Part shown: positions 37,082-46,054 of the stretch, piece after piece | Position numbering within the stretch: the stretch's first letter is position 1 | Layout of the letters: every line of letters starts with the position of its first letter | Assembly: GCF_004345005.1 (NCBI RefSeq) | Contig: NZ_SMMX01000002.1 | Span: forward strand, 124,001-188,000 | Direction of reading: 5' to 3' | DNA from: Extibacter muris | GTDB taxonomy: Bacteria > Bacillota > Clostridia > Lachnospirales > Lachnospiraceae | Length of the DNA: 64,000 nucleotides | Program-made: the position numbers and the translations under genes | The notes under the pieces: model-generated | What the model saw: the letters and a program-made list of their open reading frames with translations, nothing else | What the model was told of the DNA's origin: nothing | Databases searched by the model: none

Positions 37082-38377
37082 ATGAGAACAAATGAATTGA
37101 TCCTCTACAAACATATGGAACAGCAGCAGATTCTTGATGATATGACGTTCCTTATGGAAAATTATGACAATGAATACTATAACAAAGAAGATATGCGAAG
37201 CCTTCTGTACGATGTGGTGAATGCGCTCCTGGAGCTGGCTGCCAGCCATGGCTTCGAGGGCAACCTGTGGCATGATTATCTCACGTATCTGCTTGCCAGC
37301 GATGAAAACGCGTACAGCACGTCCTGTGAGATCGTTGGCGAAGTAGAAGGCAGCATCAACGATGCGGCCCTGCATGACTTTGAGATATTCAAAGAGCTGT
37401 TCGATTATGACTTCACATTGCTGGAAAAGGAACTGGGAGCAGGCTGCCTGGCATTTGTCCGGGATTACAGAGGGCTTGGCGAAGAACATGGCAATGTGTT
37501 CAACACGAGAATCAGCAGCCGTATATGCGGTCTGGGAAAAGCGCTGGCCGATGTCTCCGGCAGCCGGGAATTCAAACATACGGTAACCCAGTTCTACAAG
37601 GAGTTCGGCGTAGGCAAGCTTGGCCTCCACAAGGCGTTCCGCGTAGAACATACGGCGGAAGGCGCCGAGATAGTGCCGATAACAAAGATAGCCCATGTCT
37701 ATCTGGATGACCTTGTCGGGTATGATATCGCTAAGAAGAAGCTGACAGCCAATACGCAGGCGTTCGTGGAAGGACGGCGTGCCAACAACTGCCTGCTATA
37801 TGGAGATGCAGGCACCGGAAAGTCCTCATCCGTCAAGGCCATCCTCAATCAGTATTATGACCAGGGCCTGAGGATGATAGAGATATACAAGCATCAGTTT
37901 CAGGACCTGAATGACGTAATCGCACAGATAAAGAACCGCAATTATAAGTTCATCATCTATATGGACGATCTCTCCTTTGAAGAATTTGAGATAGAGTATA
38001 AGTATCTGAAAGCCGTCATCGAAGGAGGTCTGGAGCGCAAGCCGGACAACGTGCTCATATACGCCACCTCAAACCGGAGGCATCTGATCCGTGAGACATT
38101 CAAGGATAAGGCGGACCGGGATGAAGAGCTGCACACGAACGATACGGTACAGGAGAAGCTGTCTCTGGTGGCCAGATTCGGAGTGACAATCTACTTCGGC
38201 CGTCCGGAGAAAAAGGAATTCCAGGAGATCGTAAGGCAGATTGCACTTAGAAATGGCATCGATATGCCGGAGGATGAGCTGCTGCTTGAAGCAAACAGGT
38301 GGGAGCTGAGCCACGGCGGACTGTCGGGAAGGACTGCGCAGCAGTTCGTGGACTACCTGCTCGGGATGAAACGGTAA
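37082..38377 (+). CDS. DUF815 family AAA-type ATPase
   Basis: 431 residues. A helical N-terminal region of about 200 residues precedes the AAA domain, with Walker A GDAGTGKSSSVKA (about residue 240), Walker B-like FIIYMDDLSFE (about 290) and a sensor-like YATSNRRHL (about 325). The family is described as predicted ATPases of unknown role. It follows pheA by 18 bases and is probably co-transcribed, without an obvious functional link. Confidence 0.87.
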   Translation: MRTNELILYKHMEQQQILDDMTFLMENYDNEYYNKEDMRSLLYDVVNALLELAASHGFEGNLWHDYLTYLLASDENAYSTSCEIVGEVEGSINDAALHDFEIFKELFDYDFTLLEKELGAGCLAFVRDYRGLGEEHGNVFNTRISSRICGLGKALADVSGSREFKHTVTQFYKEFGVGKLGLHKAFRVEHTAEGAEIVPITKIAHVYLDDLVGYDIAKKKLTANTQAFVEGRRANNCLLYGDAGTGKSSSVKAILNQYYDQGLRMIEIYKHQFQDLNDVIAQIKNRNYKFIIYMDDLSFEEFEIEYKYLKAVIEGGLERKPDNVLIYATSNRRHLIRETFKDKADRDEELHTNDTVQEKLSLVARFGVTIYFGRPEKKEFQEIVRQIALRNGIDMPEDELLLEANRWELSHGGLSGRTAQQFVDYLLGMKR

Positions 38378-38558
38378 AGGCTGGCTGATAGACAGCAGCA
38401 TATGACACAGGAGGATCAAAAGCTTGTGGAAGAGGATTCAGGCTGAGACGGCACCGCATGTTATTGAGCGTCTGTAAAAAGAAGCAAAATAAGATGGATG
38501 CGTAGCTGATTATAATATTATGATGGATGAATCATGCGTTAAATGCTATAATATGTAA

Positions 38559-38653
38559 AAGTGCACAGGCGGTATTAGTATGAAATGGTACAGGTTTCGA
38601 CAATATAAGAGGGTAAAAAATGTCACAGGACTTCGAGTTCTGTGGCTTTTTTT
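38559..38653 (+). ncRNA. Candidate small RNA or attenuated leader upstream of the dGTPase-like gene
   Basis: An extended -10 element (TGCTATAAT, 38544-38552) is followed about 95 bases later by a strong intrinsic terminator. No open reading frame with a ribosome-binding site fits between. The gap 38378-38703 holds nothing else I can identify. It could be an independent small RNA or a leader whose terminator controls the next gene; no known riboswitch motif was recognised. Confidence 0.4.
38622..38653 (+). terminator. Intrinsic terminator
   Basis: GTCACAGGAC and GTTCTGTGGC pair over 10 bp with G-T wobbles, a five-base loop and T7. Confidence 0.85.
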
Positions 38654-38703
38654 ATATTAGAGGACAAAACTCGACATTCTGCGGACGATAAAGGAGGAGA
38701 AAG

Positions 38704-40635
38704 ATGAAGAACACATTGTATGTAATCAAGCTGAAGAAGAATGCGGATAACAAGAAAGGGGCTGCTGCGATTCTGAATAAAGCAGAGGAAAGCTATGAAA
38801 GAGAAAGGGAAAATGAATATACGCTGTATGGGCTGAACTACGAGAATTTTAAAGATAAGTACGATGGGGAAAGGGATGGTACGGAAGGGATCGTGGCTAT
38901 GATCTGCTACGAGGAAGAGAACGGGAGATTCTATAATCAGGAGCTGTATGCGGGCTACTGCGAGGTGGATTCCAAAGAGGAAAGCATGACGATAAATTAT
39001 AAGATGCTTCTGCATCTTGAGGATCCGAACATGATTCATAACCTTTTGGACAAATTAGACCTGGATCTGAAAGCTGACTATGAAAGCTGCAGTTATGTAA
39101 TGATCAACCATTTTACAGAATTGATCAGGTCTTTTGAAGATCTGCTGATAAACAGTGGAAAGGCAAAGGGAGAGAAGGAAGAGGAAGAATTTGTACAGGA
39201 CGGTACCGGTACAGAAGAGGAGATACCTTATGAGCTGCATGAGCTGGCCTGCCATCAGAACGAATGTGTCAGAAGGTATCGCATTAAGGCGGACAGAGAC
39301 CGGGCGGCATTCCAGAGGGACAGAGAACGGATCGTCAACAGCAAGGCGTTCCGCAGGCTGGTGGACAAAGCGCAGATATTCGGTGCCCAAAAAGGTGACC
39401 ACTACCGCACACGGATGACACATACGCTGGAGGTAAACCAGATTGCCAAAGCCATTGCGTATGCGCTTGGTCTGAATCTGGACCTGACGGAGGCGATAGC
39501 GCTCGGGCACGACCTCGGGCATACGCCGTTCGGACATCAGGGAGAGAGGACGCTGCAGGCAATCTTATCCGGAACGCTTCCGTGCATCGAGTTCCCGGAC
39601 GATGGAAAAGCATGCAGGACAGGCTGTTTCGGCGGATTCAAGCATAATTACCAGGGGTTGCGTGTCTTAAACAAACTGGAAGAGAAATATGTGGCCCATG
39701 AAGGATTGAACATCAGCTGCCAGGTGATGGAAGGGGTATTGAAGCATACGAAGCTGAAAGAAGAGATAAGTATCAGCGACTTTGCTGATAAAGAGACTGT
39801 TGCGCACCTGAAACTGGAAGAGCGCTTCACAAGCAGGAAGAAAGGATATTATATCTGTTCCACCCTCGAAGGACAGGCGGTAGCACTGGCGGACGAGATA
39901 GCCCAGAGAGGACATGACGTTGACGATGCAATCTCCTCAGGGCTGATTACGGTGGAAGAGCTGATAGCTCATCTGGATCTGGATAAGTATCATGCGATAC
40001 GGGAAGAGCTGCGGGAAGAGAAGTCCATGTTCGATACATACGAGCGTACGTACATATCAGACAGAGAATTGATGGCAGGAAGGATGGTGTCGGCGATAGT
40101 CCACTACTTTATCAATGGTGCGATCTGCTACAGCAGGGATAGGATGGAGGAGTATGAGAGGCCGGCCGACGGCAGCATCGATAAAGAGATAGTCACGCTG
40201 TCAAAAGCCGACTGGGACGTGTGCAGATATCTGGAACAGATTATCAACAGGAGGGTGATATCCAGCGCGGAAGTTGCAAGATTCGACCACACAGGAAACA
40301 AGATTATCTATGCGCTATTCCAGGACTACTATCGGAACCCGCGGCTGCTCCACAAGGGGACGCTGCAGAGGATATACAGCCATATGCTGCAGCATGAGGA
40401 TGCCTCGGTCAGAGAGAGTGCCATCCATCTTGGGACTGGCAATATGGGCATCGTGAAGGAGGAGATACGATCGATTGTTGAAGGTGAGATAGGGCTGGAA
40501 GAGGAGATAGACCTGCCTATAGACGAATTCGTACGGTTTGAGAAGAGAAAGATACTCATACGCAATATAACGGACTTTATAGCCGGGATGACGGACAGCT
40601 ATGCATTACAGGAATACAAACGACTGCATCCATAA
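38704..40635 (+). CDS. dGTPase-like HD-domain phosphohydrolase with extra N-terminal domain
   Basis: 643 residues. The C-terminal part (from about residue 190) is a deoxyguanosinetriphosphate triphosphohydrolase-like domain: FRRLVDKAQIF, RTRMTHTLEV (His), ALGHDLGHTPFGHQGE (HD pair, about residues 265-280) and a further Asp in ALADEIAQRGHDVDD. These enzymes split dNTP to deoxynucleoside and triphosphate. The first 180 residues are unrelated to the usual family and contain a Glu-rich linker near 155-175; I do not recognise them. AAAGGAGGAGAAAG precedes the ATG, which lies 50 bases after a terminator. The combined length exceeds the usual 330-500. Confidence 0.82.
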   Translation: MKNTLYVIKLKKNADNKKGAAAILNKAEESYERERENEYTLYGLNYENFKDKYDGERDGTEGIVAMICYEEENGRFYNQELYAGYCEVDSKEESMTINYKMLLHLEDPNMIHNLLDKLDLDLKADYESCSYVMINHFTELIRSFEDLLINSGKAKGEKEEEEFVQDGTGTEEEIPYELHELACHQNECVRRYRIKADRDRAAFQRDRERIVNSKAFRRLVDKAQIFGAQKGDHYRTRMTHTLEVNQIAKAIAYALGLNLDLTEAIALGHDLGHTPFGHQGERTLQAILSGTLPCIEFPDDGKACRTGCFGGFKHNYQGLRVLNKLEEKYVAHEGLNISCQVMEGVLKHTKLKEEISISDFADKETVAHLKLEERFTSRKKGYYICSTLEGQAVALADEIAQRGHDVDDAISSGLITVEELIAHLDLDKYHAIREELREEKSMFDTYERTYISDRELMAGRMVSAIVHYFINGAICYSRDRMEEYERPADGSIDKEIVTLSKADWDVCRYLEQIINRRVISSAEVARFDHTGNKIIYALFQDYYRNPRLLHKGTLQRIYSHMLQHEDASVRESAIHLGTGNMGIVKEEIRSIVEGEIGLEEEIDLPIDEFVRFEKRKILIRNITDFIAGMTDSYALQEYKRLHP

Positions 40636-40659
40636 CATGGCGGTGTGAGGGGATGTACC

Positions 40660-40920
40660 ATGAACATGAATAAGAAAAAAATATGTATTACAGCAGGATT
40701 ACTGCTCTGGAGCGTGGGAAACCACTGCGTGGCCTATGGCCTGCTGCGCCGGATAGCAGACAGCGTGTCTGCTCTGTCTTCCAGCTTAATCGTCGTCTGC
40801 CTGTATCTGGCAGGACCCGGACTCTCAGGCCGGAAGTGTATACGGATTCGCAATGACAGAGGACGGCAAGGTAGCTCCAAACCTGACTGGCAGACAGGGA
40901 ACGAATATGTTATCTTATAA
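40660..40920 (+). CDS. Short hydrophobic ORF, probably a truncated gene
   Basis: 86 residues starting after GAGGGG, with two hydrophobic segments (about 6-30 and 40-57) and then a low-complexity tail that reads out of frame over an RHS remnant. The tail shows the frame is not intact. I do not recognise a family; it is likely decay at an old insertion point. Confidence 0.3.
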   Translation: MNMNKKKICITAGLLLWSVGNHCVAYGLLRRIADSVSALSSSLIVVCLYLAGPGLSGRKCIRIRNDRGRQGSSKPDWQTGNEYVIL

Positions 40921-41023
40921 CTATGATGTATATGGCGAGGCATCGGCAAGCGCAGGGACGGACAACCCATTTACATTTGACGGAGAGTACACAGACGCCC
41001 TGACCGGAAATCAGTATCTCAGG
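40910..41023 (+). pseudogene. RHS/YD-repeat protein fragment
   Basis: In the frame 40853-41083 a 38-residue stretch matches the RHS core junction: YNYDVYGEASA, then NPFTFDGEYTDALTGNQYLR. Intact RHS/WapA proteins are more than 1000 residues long, so only a scrap of a polymorphic toxin or wall protein remains. The rest of the gap up to 41122 holds the ribosome-binding site of the next gene and nothing else clear. Confidence 0.75.
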
Positions 41024-41122
41024 AGTGGTGAAGATAGGCACGTTTTGGCGAATTCCCATAGCAGCAAAAAGCCGCAAGATTGACGCTATAGGCAACGGTA
41101 AGGCGGAAAGGAGTGATTTACT

Positions 41123-41791
41123 ATGGCGAATATATTGATTGTTGAAGATGAAAAGAATATGCGGGACATCATTGCCACGTATATGCAGCGGGGCGGACAC
41201 ACCTGCTTCACCGCGGACGATGGTGTGGACGCCTTAATGGTTTTGAAAAACAATCCGATGGATCTTATGATACTGGACGTAATGATGCCCCATCTGGACG
41301 GCTTTTCCGTCTGCAAAATGGCACGGGAAATGAGCAATATGCCTATTATCATGCTGACGGCCAAAAGTGGTGAAAACGATAAGCTGAAAGGCTATGAACA
41401 TGGGGTCGACGACTACATGACAAAACCTTTCAGCCCTAAAGTATTGCTTGCAAAGACAAATGCCCTGCTCCGCCGCTCTTCCTCTGTCCCTCTTGACGCA
41501 TTGAACTTGGGAAAGATAACGGTAGTGCCGTCCTCCCACAAAGTATTCATAGACGGAAAGGAAATCACTCTAACCCACAAGGAATATGAACTGCTGTATC
41601 TCTTCATGGCAAACCCGGGACAGATATTCACCCGTGACCAGCTGCTGAACAGGATCTGGGGATATGACTTCGGAGGAACCACCCGGACGGTAGACACCCA
41701 TATCAAAACCTTGCGGCAGAAATTAGGCGACGAGGGGAGACATATCGTTACCCTCATCCGATCCGGCTATAAATTCGAGGTAACAGTATGA
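41123..41791 (+). CDS. OmpR-family response regulator
   Basis: 222 residues: receiver domain with phospho-acceptor Asp in LMILDVMMP (about residue 53), acid pair in VEDE (7-10), Lys in MTKPF (about 101); and a winged-helix DNA-binding domain (about 130-222, with the TVDTHIKTLRQKLG helix). GAAAGGAG precedes the ATG. Its stop overlaps the kinase start. The 11-bp-spaced TTCAC repeats before the ABC genes are the obvious target. Confidence 0.94.
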   Translation: MANILIVEDEKNMRDIIATYMQRGGHTCFTADDGVDALMVLKNNPMDLMILDVMMPHLDGFSVCKMAREMSNMPIIMLTAKSGENDKLKGYEHGVDDYMTKPFSPKVLLAKTNALLRRSSSVPLDALNLGKITVVPSSHKVFIDGKEITLTHKEYELLYLFMANPGQIFTRDQLLNRIWGYDFGGTTRTVDTHIKTLRQKLGDEGRHIVTLIRSGYKFEVTV

Positions 41792-42864
41792 AATTAAATG
41801 ATAATTTTTCACTGCGGACAGTCCGTAAAAAGATGCTGATGGTATCAAAGCTGGCCGGTATTCTGCTTATCCTTTCATACATCCTTGCAACGAGGCTGGA
41901 TATGGATACTGATGTCTCATTTGCCGCCTGGTTCCTTTTTGTGCTTATCATTGTTCTTGCTGTCGATTTCCTAATGGGACGATTTATTTCAAAGCCCATT
42001 TCTAAACTCAATCAAACGGCCCGGAAGATGGCGGAGCTGGATTTTTCCGTCCCTTGCGCTATTACCTCCGATGACGAATTTGGGGAATTGGCTTTAAGCA
42101 TCAATACGATGGCGGATAATCTGCAACAGACCCTTGCACGACTGGAAGCAGCTAACATGCGACTTGAACAAGATGTTAAGCATGAGCGGCAGCTGCTGGC
42201 CGAGCGCAAAGAATTGGCAGACCAGCTTTCCCATGAGATGAAAACACCGATGGGCGTTATCCGTGCCTACGCCGAGGTCTTACAGGACGAACCTGACGAG
42301 GCCAAAAAGCAGAAGTATTCGGAGATAATCATAAAGGAAACAGAACGAATGAGCGGGCTGATTACAACACTTTTAGATTTATCCGCGTTGGAAACCGGGA
42401 CTTTGCGGCTTAACCCGGAGCGGTTTGACTTCGTGGAATTTCTGGAGACCGTCGCCGGGCGGCTGCTGATCGACGTGCCGGATGCTCACTATGAATTGCA
42501 TTACGAACTGCCAGAACACAAGGTCTATGTCTATACGGATAAGGCCCGTATGGAGGAGGTGTTAGACAACCTGATTGTCAACGCAAAAAAGAACGTCATT
42601 GCGGACGGTATTTTGAAGCTGACCTTGATGGAGCAGGCGGGGACACTATATTTTTCCATCTATAATCAGAGTCCGCCCATCCCCCAGGAGAACCTGCCAA
42701 AACTGTGGACAAAATTTTACCGGGACAACAATTCCAAATACAGCGGCTCCGGGCTGGGGCTTGCCATCGTCGCGCAAATTCTGTCTATGCAGAAATTTGA
42801 TTTCGGCGTGGAAAATTGTTCTGATGGCGTCCAATTTTATTTTTTCATTCCATCCGTCAGTTAA
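41788..42864 (+). CDS. Sensor histidine kinase
   Basis: 358 residues with two membrane helices close together (about residues 14-32 and 42-60) and almost no outside loop, then a HAMP domain (about 62-115), HisKA with SHEMKTPMG (His about residue 149) and an HATPase domain ending GSGLGLAIVAQ (about 325). Kinases with such short sensor loops often sense membrane stress or partner transporters, as in peptide-resistance modules. Coupled to the regulator by a four-base overlap. Confidence 0.93.
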   Translation: MKLNDNFSLRTVRKKMLMVSKLAGILLILSYILATRLDMDTDVSFAAWFLFVLIIVLAVDFLMGRFISKPISKLNQTARKMAELDFSVPCAITSDDEFGELALSINTMADNLQQTLARLEAANMRLEQDVKHERQLLAERKELADQLSHEMKTPMGVIRAYAEVLQDEPDEAKKQKYSEIIIKETERMSGLITTLLDLSALETGTLRLNPERFDFVEFLETVAGRLLIDVPDAHYELHYELPEHKVYVYTDKARMEEVLDNLIVNAKKNVIADGILKLTLMEQAGTLYFSIYNQSPPIPQENLPKLWTKFYRDNNSKYSGSGLGLAIVAQILSMQKFDFGVENCSDGVQFYFFIPSVS

Positions 42865-42881
42865 AAATGTGTTCTATAAAC

Positions 42882-42920
42882 GGCTCTGCTTTTACTTAAA
42901 AGGCAGGGCCATTTTTGTTT
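42882..42920 (+). terminator. Terminator after the kinase gene
   Basis: GGCTCTGC-TTTT and AAAAGGCAGGGCC pair with a wobble and a one-base bulge and are followed by a T-rich run (ATTTTTGTTTTTT). Confidence 0.75.
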
Positions 42921-42927
42921 TTTCGAT

Positions 42928-42971
42928 TTCACGCCAGCTTCACACCGGGTTCACACCGACTTCACCGAATT
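42928..42971 (+). promoter_or_regulatory. Four TTCAC direct repeats with 11-bp period (response-regulator operator)
   Basis: TTCAC starts at 42928, 42939, 42950 and 42961, each in a TTCACRCCRRS-like 11-mer except the last. Same-face repeats about one helical turn apart are typical of OmpR/PhoB-family binding. They lie about 60 bases before the small gene that begins the ABC operon. Confidence 0.75.
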
Positions 42972-43030
42972 TTTGTAAATTCATCTCAATAAGAGAGCAT
43001 TCGGCTCTCGCAGACAAAGGAGGGGATTCT

Positions 43031-43186
43031 ATGAGATTTTTAGGTTTGGAGTGGTACTGGTGCCTGGTGATTGTAGCGGTGCTGGCAATCTCTGTCCCGT
43101 TAAAGATTAAGTTCGTGAAGTGGTGGAACAAGCGGGAGCAGGAGAAGAAAAAGGAACAGCACGGAAAATGGGGTGAGGATGAATGA
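43031..43186 (+). CDS. 51-residue single-helix membrane protein
   Basis: AAAGGAGGGG stands just before the ATG. The peptide has one hydrophobic helix (about residues 8-27) followed by a highly charged Lys/Glu tail. The stop overlaps the ABC ATPase start, so it is the coupled first gene of the transporter operon. It may be a small subunit or regulator of the transporter or kinase; function unknown. Confidence 0.7.
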   Translation: MRFLGLEWYWCLVIVAVLAISVPLKIKFVKWWNKREQEKKKEQHGKWGEDE

Positions 43187-44031
43187 TTGAAGTAAAAGAT
43201 TTGACGTACTCCTACGGCAAAGACAAACAGGTGCTGCACGGCCTGAACTTCTCTGTGGAAGATGGAGAAATCTTTGGCTTTCTGGGACCGAACGGCTCCG
43301 GGAAGTCAACGACCCAAAAAATCCTGACCGGAATCTTGAAAGGGCACGCTGGCAAGGTATCCCTGTTCGGGCAGGACATTTCTGCGGCACATACGCAGGA
43401 ATTTTTTTGGAAAATTGGAGTATTGTTTGAGTTTCCTTATCTGTATGCCAATTTAAGCGCCGTTGACAATCTCAAATATTTTTCTTCTTTTTATCCGAAA
43501 GAGCAGGTGCGCAGCATCGAGGAAGTATTGGATGAATTGGAATTTAAGCCGGATTTCTTGAAAAAGCCTGTTTCGTCCTACTCAAAGGGTATGCGGCAGC
43601 GGGCAAGCATGGCGCGGGCGCTGATCAGCAATCCCAAGCTGCTGTTTCTGGACGAACCGACCAGTGGGCTTGACCCGTCCGGTGCTGTTTTATTCCGCAA
43701 AATCATTGAGGAAGAACGCAGGAAAGGAACAACGGTATTTTTGACTACCCACAATATGCTGGATGCCGATCTGCTGTGTGACAGGGTGGCCTTTATATCT
43801 GATGGCAATATCATGGCGCTGGATACTCCCAAAAGCCTGAAAGAGCAGAACAGCAATCACCGCGTGGTAATTGACTATCTGTATCAGGAAAGGAGAGAAG
43901 AACAGACGATTGAGACCTCGGAATTAGAGGAGGGTATTCCCTTTGCGCATGACGAGATTATCAGCGTCCATTCACAGGAGCCGACGCTGGAGGATATGTT
44001 TATCAAATATACGGGAAGGGGGCTGTCTTGA
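43183..44031 (+). CDS. ABC transporter ATP-binding protein
   Basis: 282 residues with Walker A GPNGSGKST (about residue 35), the signature YSKGMRQRAS (about 128), Walker B LLFLDEPTSGLDP (about 150) and the His switch LTTHN (about 185). It belongs to the ABC-2-type exporter ATPases linked to peptide-antibiotic immunity and export. It overlaps the next gene by four bases. Confidence 0.93.
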   Translation: MIEVKDLTYSYGKDKQVLHGLNFSVEDGEIFGFLGPNGSGKSTTQKILTGILKGHAGKVSLFGQDISAAHTQEFFWKIGVLFEFPYLYANLSAVDNLKYFSSFYPKEQVRSIEEVLDELEFKPDFLKKPVSSYSKGMRQRASMARALISNPKLLFLDEPTSGLDPSGAVLFRKIIEEERRKGTTVFLTTHNMLDADLLCDRVAFISDGNIMALDTPKSLKEQNSNHRVVIDYLYQERREEQTIETSELEEGIPFAHDEIISVHSQEPTLEDMFIKYTGRGLS

Positions 44032-45026
44032 TGTGGAAGAGTCTCTGTTCCCTGTTCCAAAAAGATTGCCGGATGATGGCTTCTGGGAAATTTTTCCTCA
44101 TGTCGTTGGGATTTTTGGCCCTTTACACCCTGTACGTGAACTTTGGATATATCAAATTTATGGACGCTGAAGCTTACAATGTGTACCTGTATGACCCGGT
44201 TGGAACGCAGACAACAGTATCTACGCTGGTTCAGCGAGTCTCTTCAAAAGAAGAGCTTGACACGATCTTACTCGAAGATACCAATGGCGTGGGCATAGAT
44301 GCCAGCGCCGGTGAGCCACAGCTTATATTCTATGAGGCGGCAGAAAATGCAGACCGTCACCGTATCGACTACGCGCTTTCTCTCCTGCAGCCGTCAGGGA
44401 ATTACAGCGCCGAGGTGATTGGCTCTAATACGCCGGAACAAAAGGCGAGGAGAGAGATTACCTGTGAACTGCTGTTTTTTGAAATTGCCGCTGTTGGATT
44501 TTTAGGAATTGCCGCTGTGCTGTTCAAGGAAAAAGGCATGGGAGTTATCCGTGTACATGCTATTGTGCCCTTGCGTAAATATCTGTTTATCCTGTCTAAG
44601 CTGACAATCTTCCTGCTGTCCGATCTTGTCTTTGCGGTACTTCTCACTGTGCTGAATGTTGGACTATTGGAGACCGTAACCATATTGCCGGCGGTACTGC
44701 TCCAAACGGCGCTCCTGTCCTTGGTCATGGCCTTGACAGGGCTGGCCTGCGCCCTGCTTCTAAAGGACTTCCGACAGTTTACATTGACCTATCTCCTGAT
44801 TGCGATTTTTGTGGCATCCCCGGTGTTTTTGTCTGCTAATACGGCGGTAAAGCTGGATTGGATACAATATCATCCGTTCTATCACATGTATATGGGCCTG
44901 AAAAATGCTTACTTTGGAACTCCCACGGATAGCGTTGCCTACTATCTGGGGTGTCTGGCTGCAATCGCGGTATTATTCGCAGGCGTACAATGCACATTCC
45001 GTAGGGAAATGGGAAAGGAGAGCTGA
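44028..45026 (+). CDS. ABC-2 type transporter permease subunit 1
   Basis: 332 residues: one N-terminal helix (about 20-42), a roughly 100-residue outside domain, then five or more helices from about residue 140 to the end. No strong family motif beyond ABC-2-like topology; placement between the ATPase and a second permease supports the call. Confidence 0.82.
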   Translation: MMWKSLCSLFQKDCRMMASGKFFLMSLGFLALYTLYVNFGYIKFMDAEAYNVYLYDPVGTQTTVSTLVQRVSSKEELDTILLEDTNGVGIDASAGEPQLIFYEAAENADRHRIDYALSLLQPSGNYSAEVIGSNTPEQKARREITCELLFFEIAAVGFLGIAAVLFKEKGMGVIRVHAIVPLRKYLFILSKLTIFLLSDLVFAVLLTVLNVGLLETVTILPAVLLQTALLSLVMALTGLACALLLKDFRQFTLTYLLIAIFVASPVFLSANTAVKLDWIQYHPFYHMYMGLKNAYFGTPTDSVAYYLGCLAAIAVLFAGVQCTFRREMGKES

Positions 45027-45028
45027 AT

Positions 45029-46039
45029 ATGAAAGGTTTACACTACCAACTGAAAAGCGTGCTGCGTGACAAGTTTTGCCTGATGACCTTTCTATTGCCC
45101 ATTGTCGTTGCGGCCGCTTTGAACTTTGTCGGCGCAATCGACTTTACTACGTTGGGCGAGCTGCATTTTGGGGTTCTGAAAGGCGGTTTGCCGACGCAAA
45201 CAGTTTCATGGCTGGAACGGTATGGCCCGGTGACGGTATATCAAACGATGGAAGAACTGACCGAGGCAGTCATAGAGCCATCTACAAATCTAATCGGTGT
45301 AGAAGCGGATGGAAACGGCATCAAAACGATGTTGTCCGGCGACGAGCTGGATATATTCCGCCAAACGGCGGATACACTCCCCGACCTATACGAACAGCGA
45401 CATGCCACTGGGCAGACAGAGGTCCGCATATTAGAACGTCCCGATGTGATGGCTGGATTTCAAGATATGTTTATTGCTGTTACATTGATTGTCGCTATGT
45501 TTATGGGATGCACCTTTAACGCAATGAACATGATTTCTGAAAAGGAGGACGGCGTTGCATTTATCAACGAAATATTGCCAATGACCCATAGTCAATATAT
45601 CATGCAGAAGCTCTTTGTCGGTTTTATCTGCGGGTGCCTGTCCTCCGTTATTACGGTTTGTATCTGCTTCCGGCTATCTTTAAAAAATGCGGCTCTTATG
45701 CTGGTGCTTATTGTCCTTTCCGCATTTGTGGCCGCACTGATAGGCTTATTCATCGGAAGAACCTCCAGCGGGCTGATGGTTGGTGTGGTTTATATCAAGA
45801 TCATTATGATACTATTTATGGCTGCACCAATCTTACGTTTTCTTGTGGGAATCCGTCAGCCGCTTCTTTCTGCAGTCTGCTACCTTGTCCCCTCGCAGGC
45901 GACATTCGAGGGCATAATGGACTTATCGACCGGCAGCGGGGCGGTGGCAGTAAAAGATATTTTTATTCTTTTAGCTCATTGTATCGGATGGTTCCTGTTA
46001 TATATCGGCCTTTCCGTACATCGGAGAAAAAATGCATAA
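45029..46039 (+). CDS. ABC-2 type transporter permease subunit 2
   Basis: 336 residues with the same layout: an N-terminal helix (about 14-32), an extracellular loop and six C-terminal helices from about residue 145, including a conserved MNMISEKEDGVAFINE cytoplasmic segment (about 170). AAAGGAGAGCTGAAT precedes the ATG. The pair forms a heteromeric exporter, likely for a peptide, lipid or drug. The gene is convergent with rqcH, 15 bases away. Confidence 0.85.
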   Translation: MKGLHYQLKSVLRDKFCLMTFLLPIVVAAALNFVGAIDFTTLGELHFGVLKGGLPTQTVSWLERYGPVTVYQTMEELTEAVIEPSTNLIGVEADGNGIKTMLSGDELDIFRQTADTLPDLYEQRHATGQTEVRILERPDVMAGFQDMFIAVTLIVAMFMGCTFNAMNMISEKEDGVAFINEILPMTHSQYIMQKLFVGFICGCLSSVITVCICFRLSLKNAALMLVLIVLSAFVAALIGLFIGRTSSGLMVGVVYIKIIMILFMAAPILRFLVGIRQPLLSAVCYLVPSQATFEGIMDLSTGSGAVAVKDIFILLAHCIGWFLLYIGLSVHRRKNA

Positions 46040-46054
46040 ATATTCTTCCGTTAT

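Noticed and set aside
38588-38620. A GGTTTCGAC stretch that recalls the 5' end of tmRNA
   Set aside because: No matching 3' T-arm, tag reading frame or length; a terminator follows at once, so the similarity is taken as chance.
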